Below are positions 1 to 7,278 of a stretch of DNA of 25,590 bases, piece after piece. Both the position numbers and the translations under genes were made by a program. Source of the DNA: JBBDNV01 sp040877415 (GTDB lineage: Bacteria > Planctomycetota > Planctomycetia > Pirellulales > PALSA-1355); contig JBBDNV010000085.1 in the NCBI GenBank assembly GCA_040877415.1, positions 1 to 25,590 of the forward strand. Direction: 5' to 3'. Below the pieces are notes generated by a model, which was not told the DNA's origin, ran no database searches, and saw only the letters and a list, made by a program, of their open reading frames with translations. The stretch's first letter is position 1. Every line of letters begins with the position of its first letter.

Positions 1-39
<39 letters not shown>

Positions 40-135
40 ACCGCTCTATCCCCTGGCCGCTACGCGGCCAATACCCGTGCACGCAATCCTTTCGGGGCGA
101 TGTCGACCGAGGACCATGAAATCGCAACATCCATG

Positions 136-190
136 AGCGCAAGCGAGGGAGCGCATGAACGCGTTGCGCTTCCGCTCCCTCGCTGGCGCT
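136..190. repeat. 18-bp inverted repeat (hairpin) 3' of the exbBD operon
   Basis: Positions 136-153 and 173-190 form an 18-bp inverted repeat with one mismatch, around a 19-nt loop that itself contains AACGCGTT. It lies about 27 bp beyond the stop of the minus-strand exbD gene, so it could form a stable hairpin at the 3' end of that transcript. No U-tract follows it, so it is more like a REP-type palindrome or RNA 3'-end stabiliser than a classical terminator. The rest of 40-216 holds no gene that I can support. Confidence 0.55.
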
Positions 191-216
191 TCGGGCTGGT
201 ATTTGCGCGACGTGCG

Positions 217-732
217 TCACTCGGTGGTCACGTCGGGCAGCTCGACGAAGCTGAGCTTCACGAGCCGCTGGCCGTCGGGCAGACGCTGCCGAGTGCACAC
301 GTCGACCACGCCCATCAGGGCTTCATAGCGCAGGCCCGAGCCGACTTGAATCACTACCTGGTCGAACGGGCTGGCCGGGTCGGCAAGAACCGTCTTGAGC
401 CGATCGTTCAGGCCGGTGAGCGTGGCCACGGGACTTTCGCCGATGGCCATTGAGCCGATGCCGCCCGTGTCGTTGGGAATGACGCTGATCACGAGCGAAT
501 TGAGGCCCTGCACGGGATCGGTATTCTCGGGGTTGGCGCCGGCCTGGACGGCGCTTTGGACGGGAGTGACCGGCACGGCGGGCGGCATGCGCAGCGAAAT
601 CTGGCCTTCGACCGGCGCCGGCTTGAACGTGAGGATGAAGAACGTCAAGAGCTGAAACGCGAGGTCGAGCATCGCGGCCAGGTTCAGCTCGACTTCGCTC
701 TGGGAGCGGCGTTTTTTGCGTCGACTTCTCAT
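217..732 (-). CDS. exbD: ExbD/TolR-family biopolymer transport protein (second copy)
   Basis: This is a single-pass inner-membrane protein of the ExbD/TolR family, which works with ExbB/TolQ to turn proton motive force into mechanical energy for outer-membrane processes. After a very basic N-terminus (MRSRRKKRRSQSEVELNLAA) comes the family's transmembrane segment at about residues 18-37 (AAMLDLAFQLLTFFILTFKP), with the Asp (in MLDLAF) that carries the proton. A periplasmic domain of about 130 residues follows. I chose the ATG at 732. The frame stays open upstream to 849, but those codons come from a 97-bp palindromic repeat and have no family similarity. It is the last gene of the exbB-exbD-exbD operon, 121 bp from the exbD gene before it. 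It is about 171 residues long, slightly longer than typical ExbD. The cargo or partner receptor cannot be told from the sequence. Confidence 0.88.
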   Translation of the reverse strand: MRSRRKKRRSQSEVELNLAAMLDLAFQLLTFFILTFKPAPVEGQISLRMPPAVPVTPVQSAVQAGANPENTDPVQGLNSLVISVIPNDTGGIGSMAIGESPVATLTGLNDRLKTVLADPASPFDQVVIQVGSGLRYEALMGVVDVCTRQRLPDGQRLVKLSFVELPDVTTE

Positions 733-755
733 CGTCGTTCTTAGCCGCGGTCTAA

Positions 756-852
756 CAGGCCGTTGAAAAATGGGACTGGCTCCGAGCACGTCGCGGCGAG
801 ACCCGCGAAAAACCGCGGTCGCGAGGTGCCTGTCCCAGTTTTTCAACACGCT
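756..852. repeat. 97-bp palindromic interspersed repeat, copy 1
   Basis: These 97 bp recur at 25342-25438 with the same length and only three substitutions that I can count. The ends form an imperfect inverted repeat of about 20 bp: the left end reads GTTGAAAAATGGGACTGGC, and the right end, read on the other strand, gives GTTGAAAAACTGGGACAGGC. The element fills almost the whole spacer between the two exbD genes. Without it that spacer would be about 24 bp, close to the 15 bp between exbB and the first exbD. It therefore looks like a MITE- or REP-like insertion into an operon. Confidence 0.85.
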
Positions 853-853
853 C

Positions 854-1324
854 CTAACCCGGCGGTTCTTCCTCTTTGTTCATCGCCTTGAGCGAAAAGT
901 TACGGAAGCCGTGGTCCTGGCAGACCTTGATCACGCGATTGAGCAGGCGAAAGGGGGTGGCCTTGTCGGCGCGGACGACGATCGTCGTGGGCAGCTCATC
1001 GCCCGGCTCGAGATCGGGATTCTTCTGCTTCGCCGCCAGATAGCTCGAGTGGGCCTCGCCGGCGATGTAGCTTTCGATGTTCTTGGGGGTGTTGTAGACG
1101 GTCAATTGCCCGTCCTTGTTGATGTTGAGCACGAGGAAGTCCTGCTGGCCCTTGGTATCGACCGGCCGGGCCGAGGCGACGACCGGCAAATGGAGGTTCA
1201 TGTCGAGCTGCGCGCTTTTGAAATTGATCACGAGCATGAAAAACGTGATCAACTGAAACACCATGTCCAGGATCGGCGTCAGATTCGGTTGGGCGGAAGC
1301 TTCGTCGAAATTCGAGGCGGACAC
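854..1324 (-). CDS. exbD: ExbD/TolR-family biopolymer transport protein (first copy)
   Basis: This 156-residue ExbD/TolR homologue is of typical length. The sequence PNLTPILDMVFQLITFFMLV at about residues 13-32 is the characteristic ExbD transmembrane segment. The Asp in LTPILDMVF is the conserved proton-relay residue. The periplasmic part (about 40-156) has the family's pattern, including a TTIVVRADKATPF strand and a helix with RLLNRVIKVCQDHGF. The start codon is GTG, placed 15 bp after the ExbB stop. No strong Shine-Dalgarno is visible, so translation may be coupled to exbB. It should form the stator ring plug with the ExbB protein next door. Two different ExbD copies after one ExbB is common in planctomycetes and may allow heterodimers. 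Confidence 0.92.
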   Translation of the reverse strand: MSASNFDEASAQPNLTPILDMVFQLITFFMLVINFKSAQLDMNLHLPVVASARPVDTKGQQDFLVLNINKDGQLTVYNTPKNIESYIAGEAHSSYLAAKQKNPDLEPGDELPTTIVVRADKATPFRLLNRVIKVCQDHGFRNFSLKAMNKEEEPPG

Positions 1325-1339
1325 GGCGAAAGCCCGGCG

Positions 1340-2197
1340 TTAGGATTTGTCGGATTTGGGCACGGGCTGGGCCGTCGGCGGAGTTTTGCTGCGGGCAGCG
1401 TGGGCAAAGTGGCGCAGATACTCGTCGGCCTGCAGCACCGTGGCCACCGAGATGGCCGATACCCGATTGCGAAACAGCGCGAAGAAGTAAATGGCCGGCA
1501 CCGAAAGCGCGACTCCCTCGAACGTCAGCACCAGGGCCCGTGAAATTCCGCCGGCTACCTCGCTGGCCTTGAGCTGCACGTCGGAGCGGGCAATGACGCT
1601 GAAGCTTTCGATCATTCCCAGCAGCGTCCCCAGCAGCCCGATCATCGGCCCGAGCGTGCCTAACACGGCGAGCATGCTGATTCTTTTTTCCATTTCCACG
1701 GTCACCGCTTCGCCGACGCGCTCCATCGCGTCACGGGCTTCGGCCAGCCCGCTGGGGAGCTCCGCGATGCCCGCGGCCAAAAGCCGGCTGATAAACGAAT
1801 GGTCTTCCTTCACCAGCGCGTAAATCTCCTTGAATTCGCGCTTTTGCAACAGCTCCATCAGCTCGTCGACCAGCGCGGGCGGCGTGGCCACTTTCTGGCG
1901 CATGTCCAGAAACAACCGGCTCACCGTGGAGACAAAATAGATCGACAACAGCAGGATCACGCCGCCGATCAGGCCCGAGGTTTTGATGATCCACCAGAAC
2001 CGCGATTGCTCCTGGGGCTGCACCTGGACCTGTTCGGCCTTGGCTGCCGGGGCCGCCTCCTTGGCCGCGTCGGCGCCTTCGCCCTGGGCCCAAACGGCCC
2101 GTGTGCCAAACGGCGCGGGGCTGGACAGGCAGGCGCAAAGAACGACCAGGAAACTCAAGCGGCGCGCGTGTGAAAGGGGGCGATCGGCCAATTGCAT
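1340..2197 (-). CDS. exbB: MotA/TolQ/ExbB proton-channel family protein
   Basis: This is the inner-membrane proton-channel subunit that pairs with the two ExbD proteins downstream. An N-terminal signal peptide (about residues 10-37, ending TRAVWA) precedes a short Ala/Gln-rich periplasmic stretch. A transmembrane helix (about 72-92), a cytoplasmic loop, and two more helices follow at about 174-200 (MLAVLGTLGPMIGLLGTLLGMIESF) and 215-243 (GISRALVLTFEGVALSVPAIYFFAL). The G-T-L-G-P-M-I-G-L-L-G-T and T-x-x-G-x-x-x-x-x-P patterns are diagnostic of the MotA_ExbB domain (PF01618). At 285 residues it is longer than E. coli ExbB because of the N-terminal extension, which is usual in planctomycetes. 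It is the first gene of the operon. No clear Shine-Dalgarno precedes the ATG at 2197. Confidence 0.92.
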   Translation of the reverse strand: MQLADRPLSHARRLSFLVVLCACLSSPAPFGTRAVWAQGEGADAAKEAAPAAKAEQVQVQPQEQSRFWWIIKTSGLIGGVILLLSIYFVSTVSRLFLDMRQKVATPPALVDELMELLQKREFKEIYALVKEDHSFISRLLAAGIAELPSGLAEARDAMERVGEAVTVEMEKRISMLAVLGTLGPMIGLLGTLLGMIESFSVIARSDVQLKASEVAGGISRALVLTFEGVALSVPAIYFFALFRNRVSAISVATVLQADEYLRHFAHAARSKTPPTAQPVPKSDKS

Positions 2198-2567
2198 ATT
2201 CTGGACGTGAGTCGCTCGCTAGTTGGGGAGTGGGAAAACCAGGTGACGCGATGCTAGCTGGACAGCCCATCCATATTAGGTCAGCCCGGCAGCGAAAAAA
2301 AGCACCGACCGGACGAAGTTTGTCAATTGCCTGAGCCATAGCTAGCAGAAGTGCCGCATTCGGTTCCCGAACGACTAGGCAGGATACACGTGCCGCCGAG
2401 TAATTGCCGGCACGCGCCGCGACGGACCGACGATAAGTGACGACGTGTTGACAAGTTGTGCCGGCTGCGGCTATAAGCATCCCCTCACTCGGGTTGAATC
2501 CCAGGGGGGAGAGCGGTTTCTCGGCACGCGCGCACCCACTCCCCACCGAGTCCCAGGAATGCCGCCG
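2198..2567. other. Divergent intergenic region, exbB / methyltransferase
   Basis: This 370-bp spacer separates the minus-strand exbBD operon from the plus-strand methyltransferase and permease genes. A sigma70-like promoter for the plus strand is visible at 2448-2477. I found no convincing promoter for exbB. There is no ORF here with family similarity. Confidence 0.6.
2448..2477 (+). promoter_or_regulatory. Sigma70-like promoter for the methyltransferase gene
   Basis: TTGACA at 2448-2453 is a perfect -35 box. TATAAG at 2472-2477 matches five of six -10 positions, with an 18-bp spacer. Transcription would begin near 2484. This makes an ATG at 2445 unusable as the start of the next gene and favours the ATGs at 2559 or 2568. 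Confidence 0.55.
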
Positions 2568-3200
2568 ATGCCATCGTCTCCCGCCGCCGCCAAGGCGATT
2601 TCCGTTGCCGACCGTCCCGGTGCGACGCCGTTGTCCGGCCTTGTCACGTTGATGATTCGCCGGCGGATTTTGATCTCCGCCATCCTGTTCGGCTCGATGA
2701 TCGCCCTGGACGTGGTCTACGGTCCCAAGCCGCACGACCTTTTCGATTGGCGCGACCGGGTGAGCGTGGTGGGGGTGCTGTTGGTCGCCGGCGGGCTGGC
2801 GCTAAGAAGTTGGGCCGCCGGCGTGCTGCACAAGGACGCGGAGTTGACGACCGGCGGTCCTTACGGGCTGATTCGCAACCCGCTCTACGTCGGCTCGTTT
2901 CTCATGATGTTCGGCTTTTGCGCCTTGCTCGGCAATCCGGTCAACTATTTGTTCGTGCTGGGGCCCGTGCTGTTGATCTACGTGATCAAGGTACGGCAGG
3001 AAGAACGGGTGTTGGCAACGCGCTTTGCGCACGGGTGGGTCGAGTACGCGCGCGCCACGCCCCGCTTTCTTCCGCGTTTGCGGCGCGGCGGTCCGTCGGC
3101 CGAATGGCAGTTTTCGCAGTGGGTGCACCACCGTGAATACCAGGCATTCGCGGCCACGCTCGCGGCGCTTGCGGCGATCCAGATCTGGCACTCGATGTAG
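2568..3200 (+). CDS. Isoprenylcysteine carboxyl methyltransferase-like membrane protein
   Basis: This is an integral-membrane methyltransferase-like protein of the ICMT/PEMT superfamily (PF04140/PF04191). The diagnostic C-terminal signature is present: GGPYGLIRNPLYVG, then a helix (FLMMFGFCALLGNPVNYLFVLGPVLLIYVI), then EERVLATRF..WVEYARATPRFLP. In characterised relatives these segments bind S-adenosylmethionine and the lipid substrate. Hydrophobic helices are also visible in the N-terminal half (ILISAILFGSMIALDVV and VVGVLLVAGGLALRSWAAGV). The substrate is unknown; bacterial members are often annotated only as isoprenylcysteine methyltransferases. I chose the ATG at 2568 because AGGA lies 9 bp before it and the apparent promoter at 2448-2477 excludes the ATG at 2445. 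The ATG at 2559 is the alternative. The permease gene starts 43 bp after the stop, so the two may be co-transcribed. Confidence 0.82.
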   Translation: MPSSPAAAKAISVADRPGATPLSGLVTLMIRRRILISAILFGSMIALDVVYGPKPHDLFDWRDRVSVVGVLLVAGGLALRSWAAGVLHKDAELTTGGPYGLIRNPLYVGSFLMMFGFCALLGNPVNYLFVLGPVLLIYVIKVRQEERVLATRFAHGWVEYARATPRFLPRLRRGGPSAEWQFSQWVHHREYQAFAATLAALAAIQIWHSM

Positions 3201-3243
3201 CCGCGCGGCACGCGGCCGCCTGGGGGAGGACATCTCGGAAGCG

Positions 3244-4422
3244 ATGCGCTTGCTCACGCGATACGTCCTCCGCGAAATCTGCCTGGTTTTTCTGGTGACG
3301 CTCGTTGCGCTCACCACCTTCATGCTGCTGGTCGGCGCCGTGCAAGTGGCGATCGCCAAAGGGCTGGGCGCGAAGCAAATCGTGCTGGCCCTGCCGTACC
3401 TGCTGCCGGGCGCGCTGATGTTCGCCGTGCCGGGCACGATTCTGTTCGCGGTGTCCAGCGTATACGGGCGGATGTCGGCGGGCAACGAGATACTGGCGCT
3501 CAAGTCGCTCGGCGCTAGCCCGATGGTTGTCGTCTGGCCGGCGCTGGCGCTGGCCGTGCTGTTGAGCTTTGCCACCGTGTGGCTCAACGATCTGGCGATG
3601 AACTGGGGGTTTTACGGCGTGGAACGCGTGGTGATCGACTCGGCCGAGGAGATCGCTTACAGCGTGCTGCGCACGCACAAGTCGTTCAAAAGCTCGGCCT
3701 TCGAGGTGACGGTGAAGGAAGTGGTCGGCCACAAATTGGTCGCCCCGGTGTTTTCGATTCCCGCCGGCGACGGGTCGGGCACGTTCACGATCACCGGCAC
3801 GAGCGCCGAGATACGGTCGGTGCCTGGTTCCGGCAAGCTGACGTTGATCATTTATCGCGCGGTACTTGAAGGCCCCGGCTTTTACGGAGAAGTTCCCAAC
3901 GACGTGCTGGAACGCGAGGTGGACATCAACCCGCTGGCCGGCGGGGACGCGTCGCCCGCGCACCTGGCGCTGCGCGAAATCCCTGAGGCCACGGTCCGGC
4001 AGCGGGAAACGATCGCGCGCATCGAGGAGCGCATGGTGGCCCAGGCGGGGCTGCAGTTTCTCAGCGGAGATTTTGAGCGTCTTTCGAGTCCGTTCTGGAA
4101 GGATGAGGCCAAGAACCTCCAGTTTCAAAAGTTTCAGCTCTACCGCATGGTGACCGAGCCGCCGCGCCGCTGGGCGAACGGCTTCAGTTGCCTGTGCTTT
4201 ACGCTGGTCGGCGCGGCGATGGCGATTCGCATGAAGAACTCCGACGTGCTGACCAGCTTCGCGTTGTGCTTTTTTCCGATTCTGCTGGTGTACTACCCGC
4301 TGTTGATGCTTGGGCTCGATCGGGCCAAGGCCGGGGAGATCGATCCGCACGCCGTCTGGCTGGCCAACGTCATCCTGGTCGTCTGGGGGATGTGGCTGTT
4401 GCGCCGCGTGATTCGCTACTAA
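3244..4422 (+). CDS. LptF/LptG-family (YjgP/YjgQ) permease
   Basis: This 392-residue protein has the layout of LptF/LptG, the permease subunits of the lipopolysaccharide-exporting ABC transporter LptB2FG. It starts MRLLTRYVLREICLVFLVTL, the usual coupling helix and TM1, and further N-terminal transmembrane helices reach about residue 125. A periplasmic beta-jellyroll-like domain covers about 125-290, and three C-terminal helices start near residue 305 (WANGFSCLCFTLVGAAMAIRM; SFALCFFPILLVYYPLLMLGL; VWLANVILVVWGMWLL). The frame is open well upstream, but the ATG at 3244 begins the family similarity and has GGAGGA upstream. I see no second permease and no LptB ATPase in this window, so its partner must be elsewhere. 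Whether it is LptF or LptG cannot be decided from sequence inspection. Confidence 0.88.
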   Translation: MRLLTRYVLREICLVFLVTLVALTTFMLLVGAVQVAIAKGLGAKQIVLALPYLLPGALMFAVPGTILFAVSSVYGRMSAGNEILALKSLGASPMVVVWPALALAVLLSFATVWLNDLAMNWGFYGVERVVIDSAEEIAYSVLRTHKSFKSSAFEVTVKEVVGHKLVAPVFSIPAGDGSGTFTITGTSAEIRSVPGSGKLTLIIYRAVLEGPGFYGEVPNDVLEREVDINPLAGGDASPAHLALREIPEATVRQRETIARIEERMVAQAGLQFLSGDFERLSSPFWKDEAKNLQFQKFQLYRMVTEPPRRWANGFSCLCFTLVGAAMAIRMKNSDVLTSFALCFFPILLVYYPLLMLGLDRAKAGEIDPHAVWLANVILVVWGMWLLRRVIRY

Positions 4423-4480
4423 ACAGGGTCTAACCAGAATCTGTGGGTGAAAAATCGCTAATTGCCGGGGCAGCGAGGGC

Positions 4481-4521
4481 GGAACCAAGGTTCCAGGGAG
4501 ATCAAAAAGGTTCCAGGAACC
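4481..4521 (-). terminator. Paired palindromes, possible terminator between convergent genes
   Basis: Two short palindromes stand 14 bp apart in the spacer between the permease and the GH64-like gene: GGAACC-AA-GGTTCC (4481-4494) and GGTTCC-A-GGAACC (4509-4521). On the minus strand the second is followed directly by TTTTT, giving a short hairpin plus U-tract at the 3' end of the GH64-like gene. The stem is short and the loop tight, so the terminator call is tentative. Confidence 0.4.
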
Positions 4522-4548
4522 GTTTCTGAACCGATGCACCGTCGTCCG

Positions 4549-6897
4549 TTAGCGCCGCGCCAACCGGCTGCTTAGCAGGCTTCTTAGCGAGGGGGCGATG
4601 ATTGCGATCGTAGGATCGGTGCCTGACGCGGCAGGGCCCGGTTCTGGATCATCCTCTTGGGCAGTGAAGTCCGCGAGGTCGAGCACATCGGCGTCGTCCG
4701 TCGCCAGCCCGTCCAAGAGGGCGGCATCGACGGCCTGCATGGGTGACGCATCGGGTGTCGCGACGACGGCGAGCGACCGCGCTTCGAAGGACGAGAAACC
4801 GCCGGGCGGCTCTTCGCTGCGCAGGGTCGACGCCAGAAACAAACGCTGCGAAATGTCCCGCGGGTCCGGTGGATTCGGCGGGTCGGGTGGATCGGGATTG
4901 TCGTGCGCCGCCCAGGGACCAAGCGTCGCGGTCACGCTGCTGAAGCTGGCCACTCCGATGTCCGAAGCGTGACCGTCTTGATCGTCGAAGGCGAACCCGT
5001 AGTTTTTGCCATCAATACTTACGTCGTCTTTATGCAGGAACTGGGCGTAGTGGTTCCACACCTGGCCGGTCGGGTTATTCTCATAGTAAAGACCTCCGTC
5101 TTTCCAAGAGTTCGTTCCACTGACCGTGTAGCCTTGCAGTTGGGCCACACCGCGGTTGAGTGCTGAAACGATCTGGTTCTCGAGATCGGCCAGGACTTTG
5201 AGTTGGTCGGCGGTGTAGTCTGCCGTGCGAAACGTGTTGTCGGCAAAGACGCCGTTGCAGCTGAAGACCATGGTCGACGGGGACATTGCCGACACGTCGG
5301 CGCCGGCGGACCAGGAAGGTGCCGCGGCCGGTGTCAGGGCCGGGGTGTACCCGCCCCAGAAATAGGAATTGTCCTCAAAAAACGGATAGTAGACATCGTA
5401 TTGGACACCAGTCGGATCGTTCTCGATCGTGAACCGCAAGACGTACGCCCCGCTGGCGTCCTGCACGACGGTGCCTTCGTAGGATCGGCCCGTGCCGTCC
5501 GCGGTCGAGTAGACGGTCAATGTGTCCAAGGTGTTGTGATACTTGGTGAACAGCGCGTCGATGGCGCTGTTGAAGTAGCTGTTCAGTGCGATGTTGGTCA
5601 CGGCGCTATAGAACACTTGCACGTGTTCGTTGTGGGGGGCGGCTGTCGTCCCGTCTTGACCTCGCAGGACGTTCCACGTTGTAGTGCCATCGAGATTGTT
5701 GCTCTTGATGCCGGTAACCACCATGATTTCCGATTCCACGCGAATGCGAAACGGAAACTCGTCCGGAAATCCGACCGCCCCGGCGACCGTGAGCGTGGTT
5801 TGCGAGGCCGACAGCGCGGGGTCGGGCGTGGTGACGGCGCTTCCCGAGGAATGACCCACTGCGGTCGTTCCCTGCTGACCCCGAGTGACGGTCCAATTGG
5901 TCGTGCCGTCCGAGTTTTGCGTCGCGCCCGTGACGGTCATTAACTCATTGCCGATCTTGATCGTGAAGTTGCTCGCGGGGTCGGGAAAAGCCGCTGCGCA
6001 ATAGACGTTGACGGTGGTGTCTGTCGCCCCGATCGGCTGTTGCAGGGTCGTCTGAACTTGCAGCAAGTTGATGGCTGGTTGTACCTCGCTAAGCACGCCG
6101 CTGGGATTGAGGATCCGGTAAGGGCCATAGGTGGCGTCCGAGGTCGGCCAGAGGCAGATCGCGAAGGGATCGTTCGGCGCGCTCGTGAACTCCTTGAAGT
6201 GGTTGATCACCGCGTCGCGCGCCACATCGATTCCTACTCCGTCGGCCGGGTTGTTGATATCGGTCGAGTCTACTTGAATTTTGATCGGGAGTCCAAACTG
6301 ATCGACGTTTGTGGTGTCGATGTTCAGGTTGCCGGTCGGATTGTCCGGCGCGTTGAGGCTGAACTCGAAAAAGTCGAAAAACGAGTTGTTCGGCGACAAG
6401 GCATTCACGCTCCCGACCGAGTCTGGATTGATGGTCAGTTGCATGTCGGCGTCCATCGAGAAGTACAATCGCGCCGAATTGATGCCATTCTGCGCGCCAG
6501 ACGGCAAATCCTCCGGCAGGTTGATGGTGTAAGCATGATCGCCGGTTTTCGTCAGATCGCTCAGCTTATAGGTCGGTACCAACCGCGCTCCGTCGCCATT
6601 CGCTTGGACGGTCGTCGTCAGATGCGCGTTGCCCGCGCCGTCAAAATAGTAGAAGGGCGGTGTGGTGGAGGAAAAATCCTGTGCGTATAAGGCGACGTAG
6701 ATTTGATCGTCCTGATATGCCAGCATGCCGGCCGAATCGACGGTCGTATTATTGACAATCGCAAACGGTACGGTGCTCAGTACCTGGCGCATCTCCAGGG
6801 ACTCGAACTGCAGCCGCTTCGCCGTGGTCCGTGAAGAACGCGCTCTTGCGACGGTCGCCGGCCGAAGCAGATTCAACGCCGATTGAAACAGGGGCAT
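4549..6897 (-). CDS. Exported GH64-type beta-1,3-glucanase-like protein with LEPR-XLL-like N-terminus
   Basis: This large (782-residue) exported protein is probably a laminaripentaose-producing-type beta-1,3-glucanase. The N-terminus carries KRLQFESLEMRQVLS (about residues 27-41), a planctomycete LEPR-XLL-like sorting signal. The next region matches the GH64/thaumatin-like fold: QIYVALYAQDF, then RLYFSMDADMQL, then SFFDFFEFSLNA (likely catalytic Glu near 178), then TTNVDQFGLPIKIQVDS (likely Asp near 199). Its second half is equally recognisable: NSYFNSAIDALFTKYH, ALNRGVAQL, and NHYAQFLHKD..IDGKNYGFAFDDQDG. Between the halves lie two tandem repeats of about 75 residues (about 283-432). A Pro/Asp linker and a low-complexity tail end the protein. 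I chose the ATG at 6897 because GAGAGG lies 6 bp upstream; 6921 has no such site. Glucan cleavage is inferred from the family, not shown. Confidence 0.8.
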   Translation of the reverse strand: MPLFQSALNLLRPATVARARSSRTTAKRLQFESLEMRQVLSTVPFAIVNNTTVDSAGMLAYQDDQIYVALYAQDFSSTTPPFYYFDGAGNAHLTTTVQANGDGARLVPTYKLSDLTKTGDHAYTINLPEDLPSGAQNGINSARLYFSMDADMQLTINPDSVGSVNALSPNNSFFDFFEFSLNAPDNPTGNLNIDTTNVDQFGLPIKIQVDSTDINNPADGVGIDVARDAVINHFKEFTSAPNDPFAICLWPTSDATYGPYRILNPSGVLSEVQPAINLLQVQTTLQQPIGATDTTVNVYCAAAFPDPASNFTIKIGNELMTVTGATQNSDGTTNWTVTRGQQGTTAVGHSSGSAVTTPDPALSASQTTLTVAGAVGFPDEFPFRIRVESEIMVVTGIKSNNLDGTTTWNVLRGQDGTTAAPHNEHVQVFYSAVTNIALNSYFNSAIDALFTKYHNTLDTLTVYSTADGTGRSYEGTVVQDASGAYVLRFTIENDPTGVQYDVYYPFFEDNSYFWGGYTPALTPAAAPSWSAGADVSAMSPSTMVFSCNGVFADNTFRTADYTADQLKVLADLENQIVSALNRGVAQLQGYTVSGTNSWKDGGLYYENNPTGQVWNHYAQFLHKDDVSIDGKNYGFAFDDQDGHASDIGVASFSSVTATLGPWAAHDNPDPPDPPNPPDPRDISQRLFLASTLRSEEPPGGFSSFEARSLAVVATPDASPMQAVDAALLDGLATDDADVLDLADFTAQEDDPEPGPAASGTDPTIAIIAPSLRSLLSSRLARR
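5602..6051 (-). repeat. Two tandem protein repeats inserted in the GH64 domain
   Basis: The encoded protein contains two consecutive units of about 75 residues sharing the pattern T-T-x-x-V-x-x-A-x-x-F-P-(x)-F-x-I-(R/K)-(I/V)-x-x-E-(I/L)-M-x-V-T-G, then DGTT-W-V-RGQ-GTTA-H. They resemble short beta-rich units seen in phage and surface proteins (RGQxGTTAxxH). They separate two halves of an otherwise recognisable GH64 domain, so they are probably a surface insertion loop. The boundaries are approximate. Confidence 0.75.
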
Positions 6898-7278
6898 CCT
6901 TGACCTCTCGGTGCGTTGCACATTGCATGCGCCTGTGCGTCGCGCGCCTCGTTCGTAGTTTGTGGAAAATTAGCGCAACATCGCCATCGCGGCGTCGTCG
7001 CGTTTCGGTTGAGATTCAGGATCGAGACTTGCCGCCCATCGACCGAGGTCGTGGTGGCGATTCGCGATAGCAGGTGGGATCTTTGAGGGGGAGCGAGGGT
7101 AATCTCGTCGATCGGCAGGCCGTGACAGAGCCGCACAAAGATGGTTATCGGCCGCTGTACGCCCAATGTGAAACGAAATCGACCAGGCCGGGCAAAGGCG
7201 GTCGAATTCGAGCGGCGGCAGATTTGCGTCAGATCCGGTTCCTGAATGAGAAAAGGACTCGCCAATTCGAGACGCATC
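6898..7278. other. Intergenic region between the GH64-like and MATE genes
   Basis: About 380 bp lie between the MATE gene and the downstream GH64-like gene, both on the minus strand. It should hold the GH64-like gene's promoter, but I see no clear -35/-10 pair. An open frame covers much of it on the minus strand, yet it has no recognisable domain, no good ribosome binding site and a skewed composition, so I do not call it a gene. Confidence 0.5.

Noticed and set aside
770..1543. Plus-strand open frame of 257 codons opposite the exbD and exbB genes
   Set aside because: It is antisense to well-supported ExbD and ExbB genes, has no domain, and begins inside the 97-bp repeat. High GC keeps the shadow frame open.
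2986..4539. Minus-strand open frame of 517 codons opposite the LptF/G-like permease
   Set aside because: The text is His/Gln/Arg-rich without motifs, while the opposite strand has clear transmembrane helices and family features.
6873..7277. Minus-strand open frame of 134 codons between the MATE and GH64-like genes
   Set aside because: It has no recognisable family, overlaps the GH64-like gene's start, and lacks a ribosome binding site. It is treated as intergenic.
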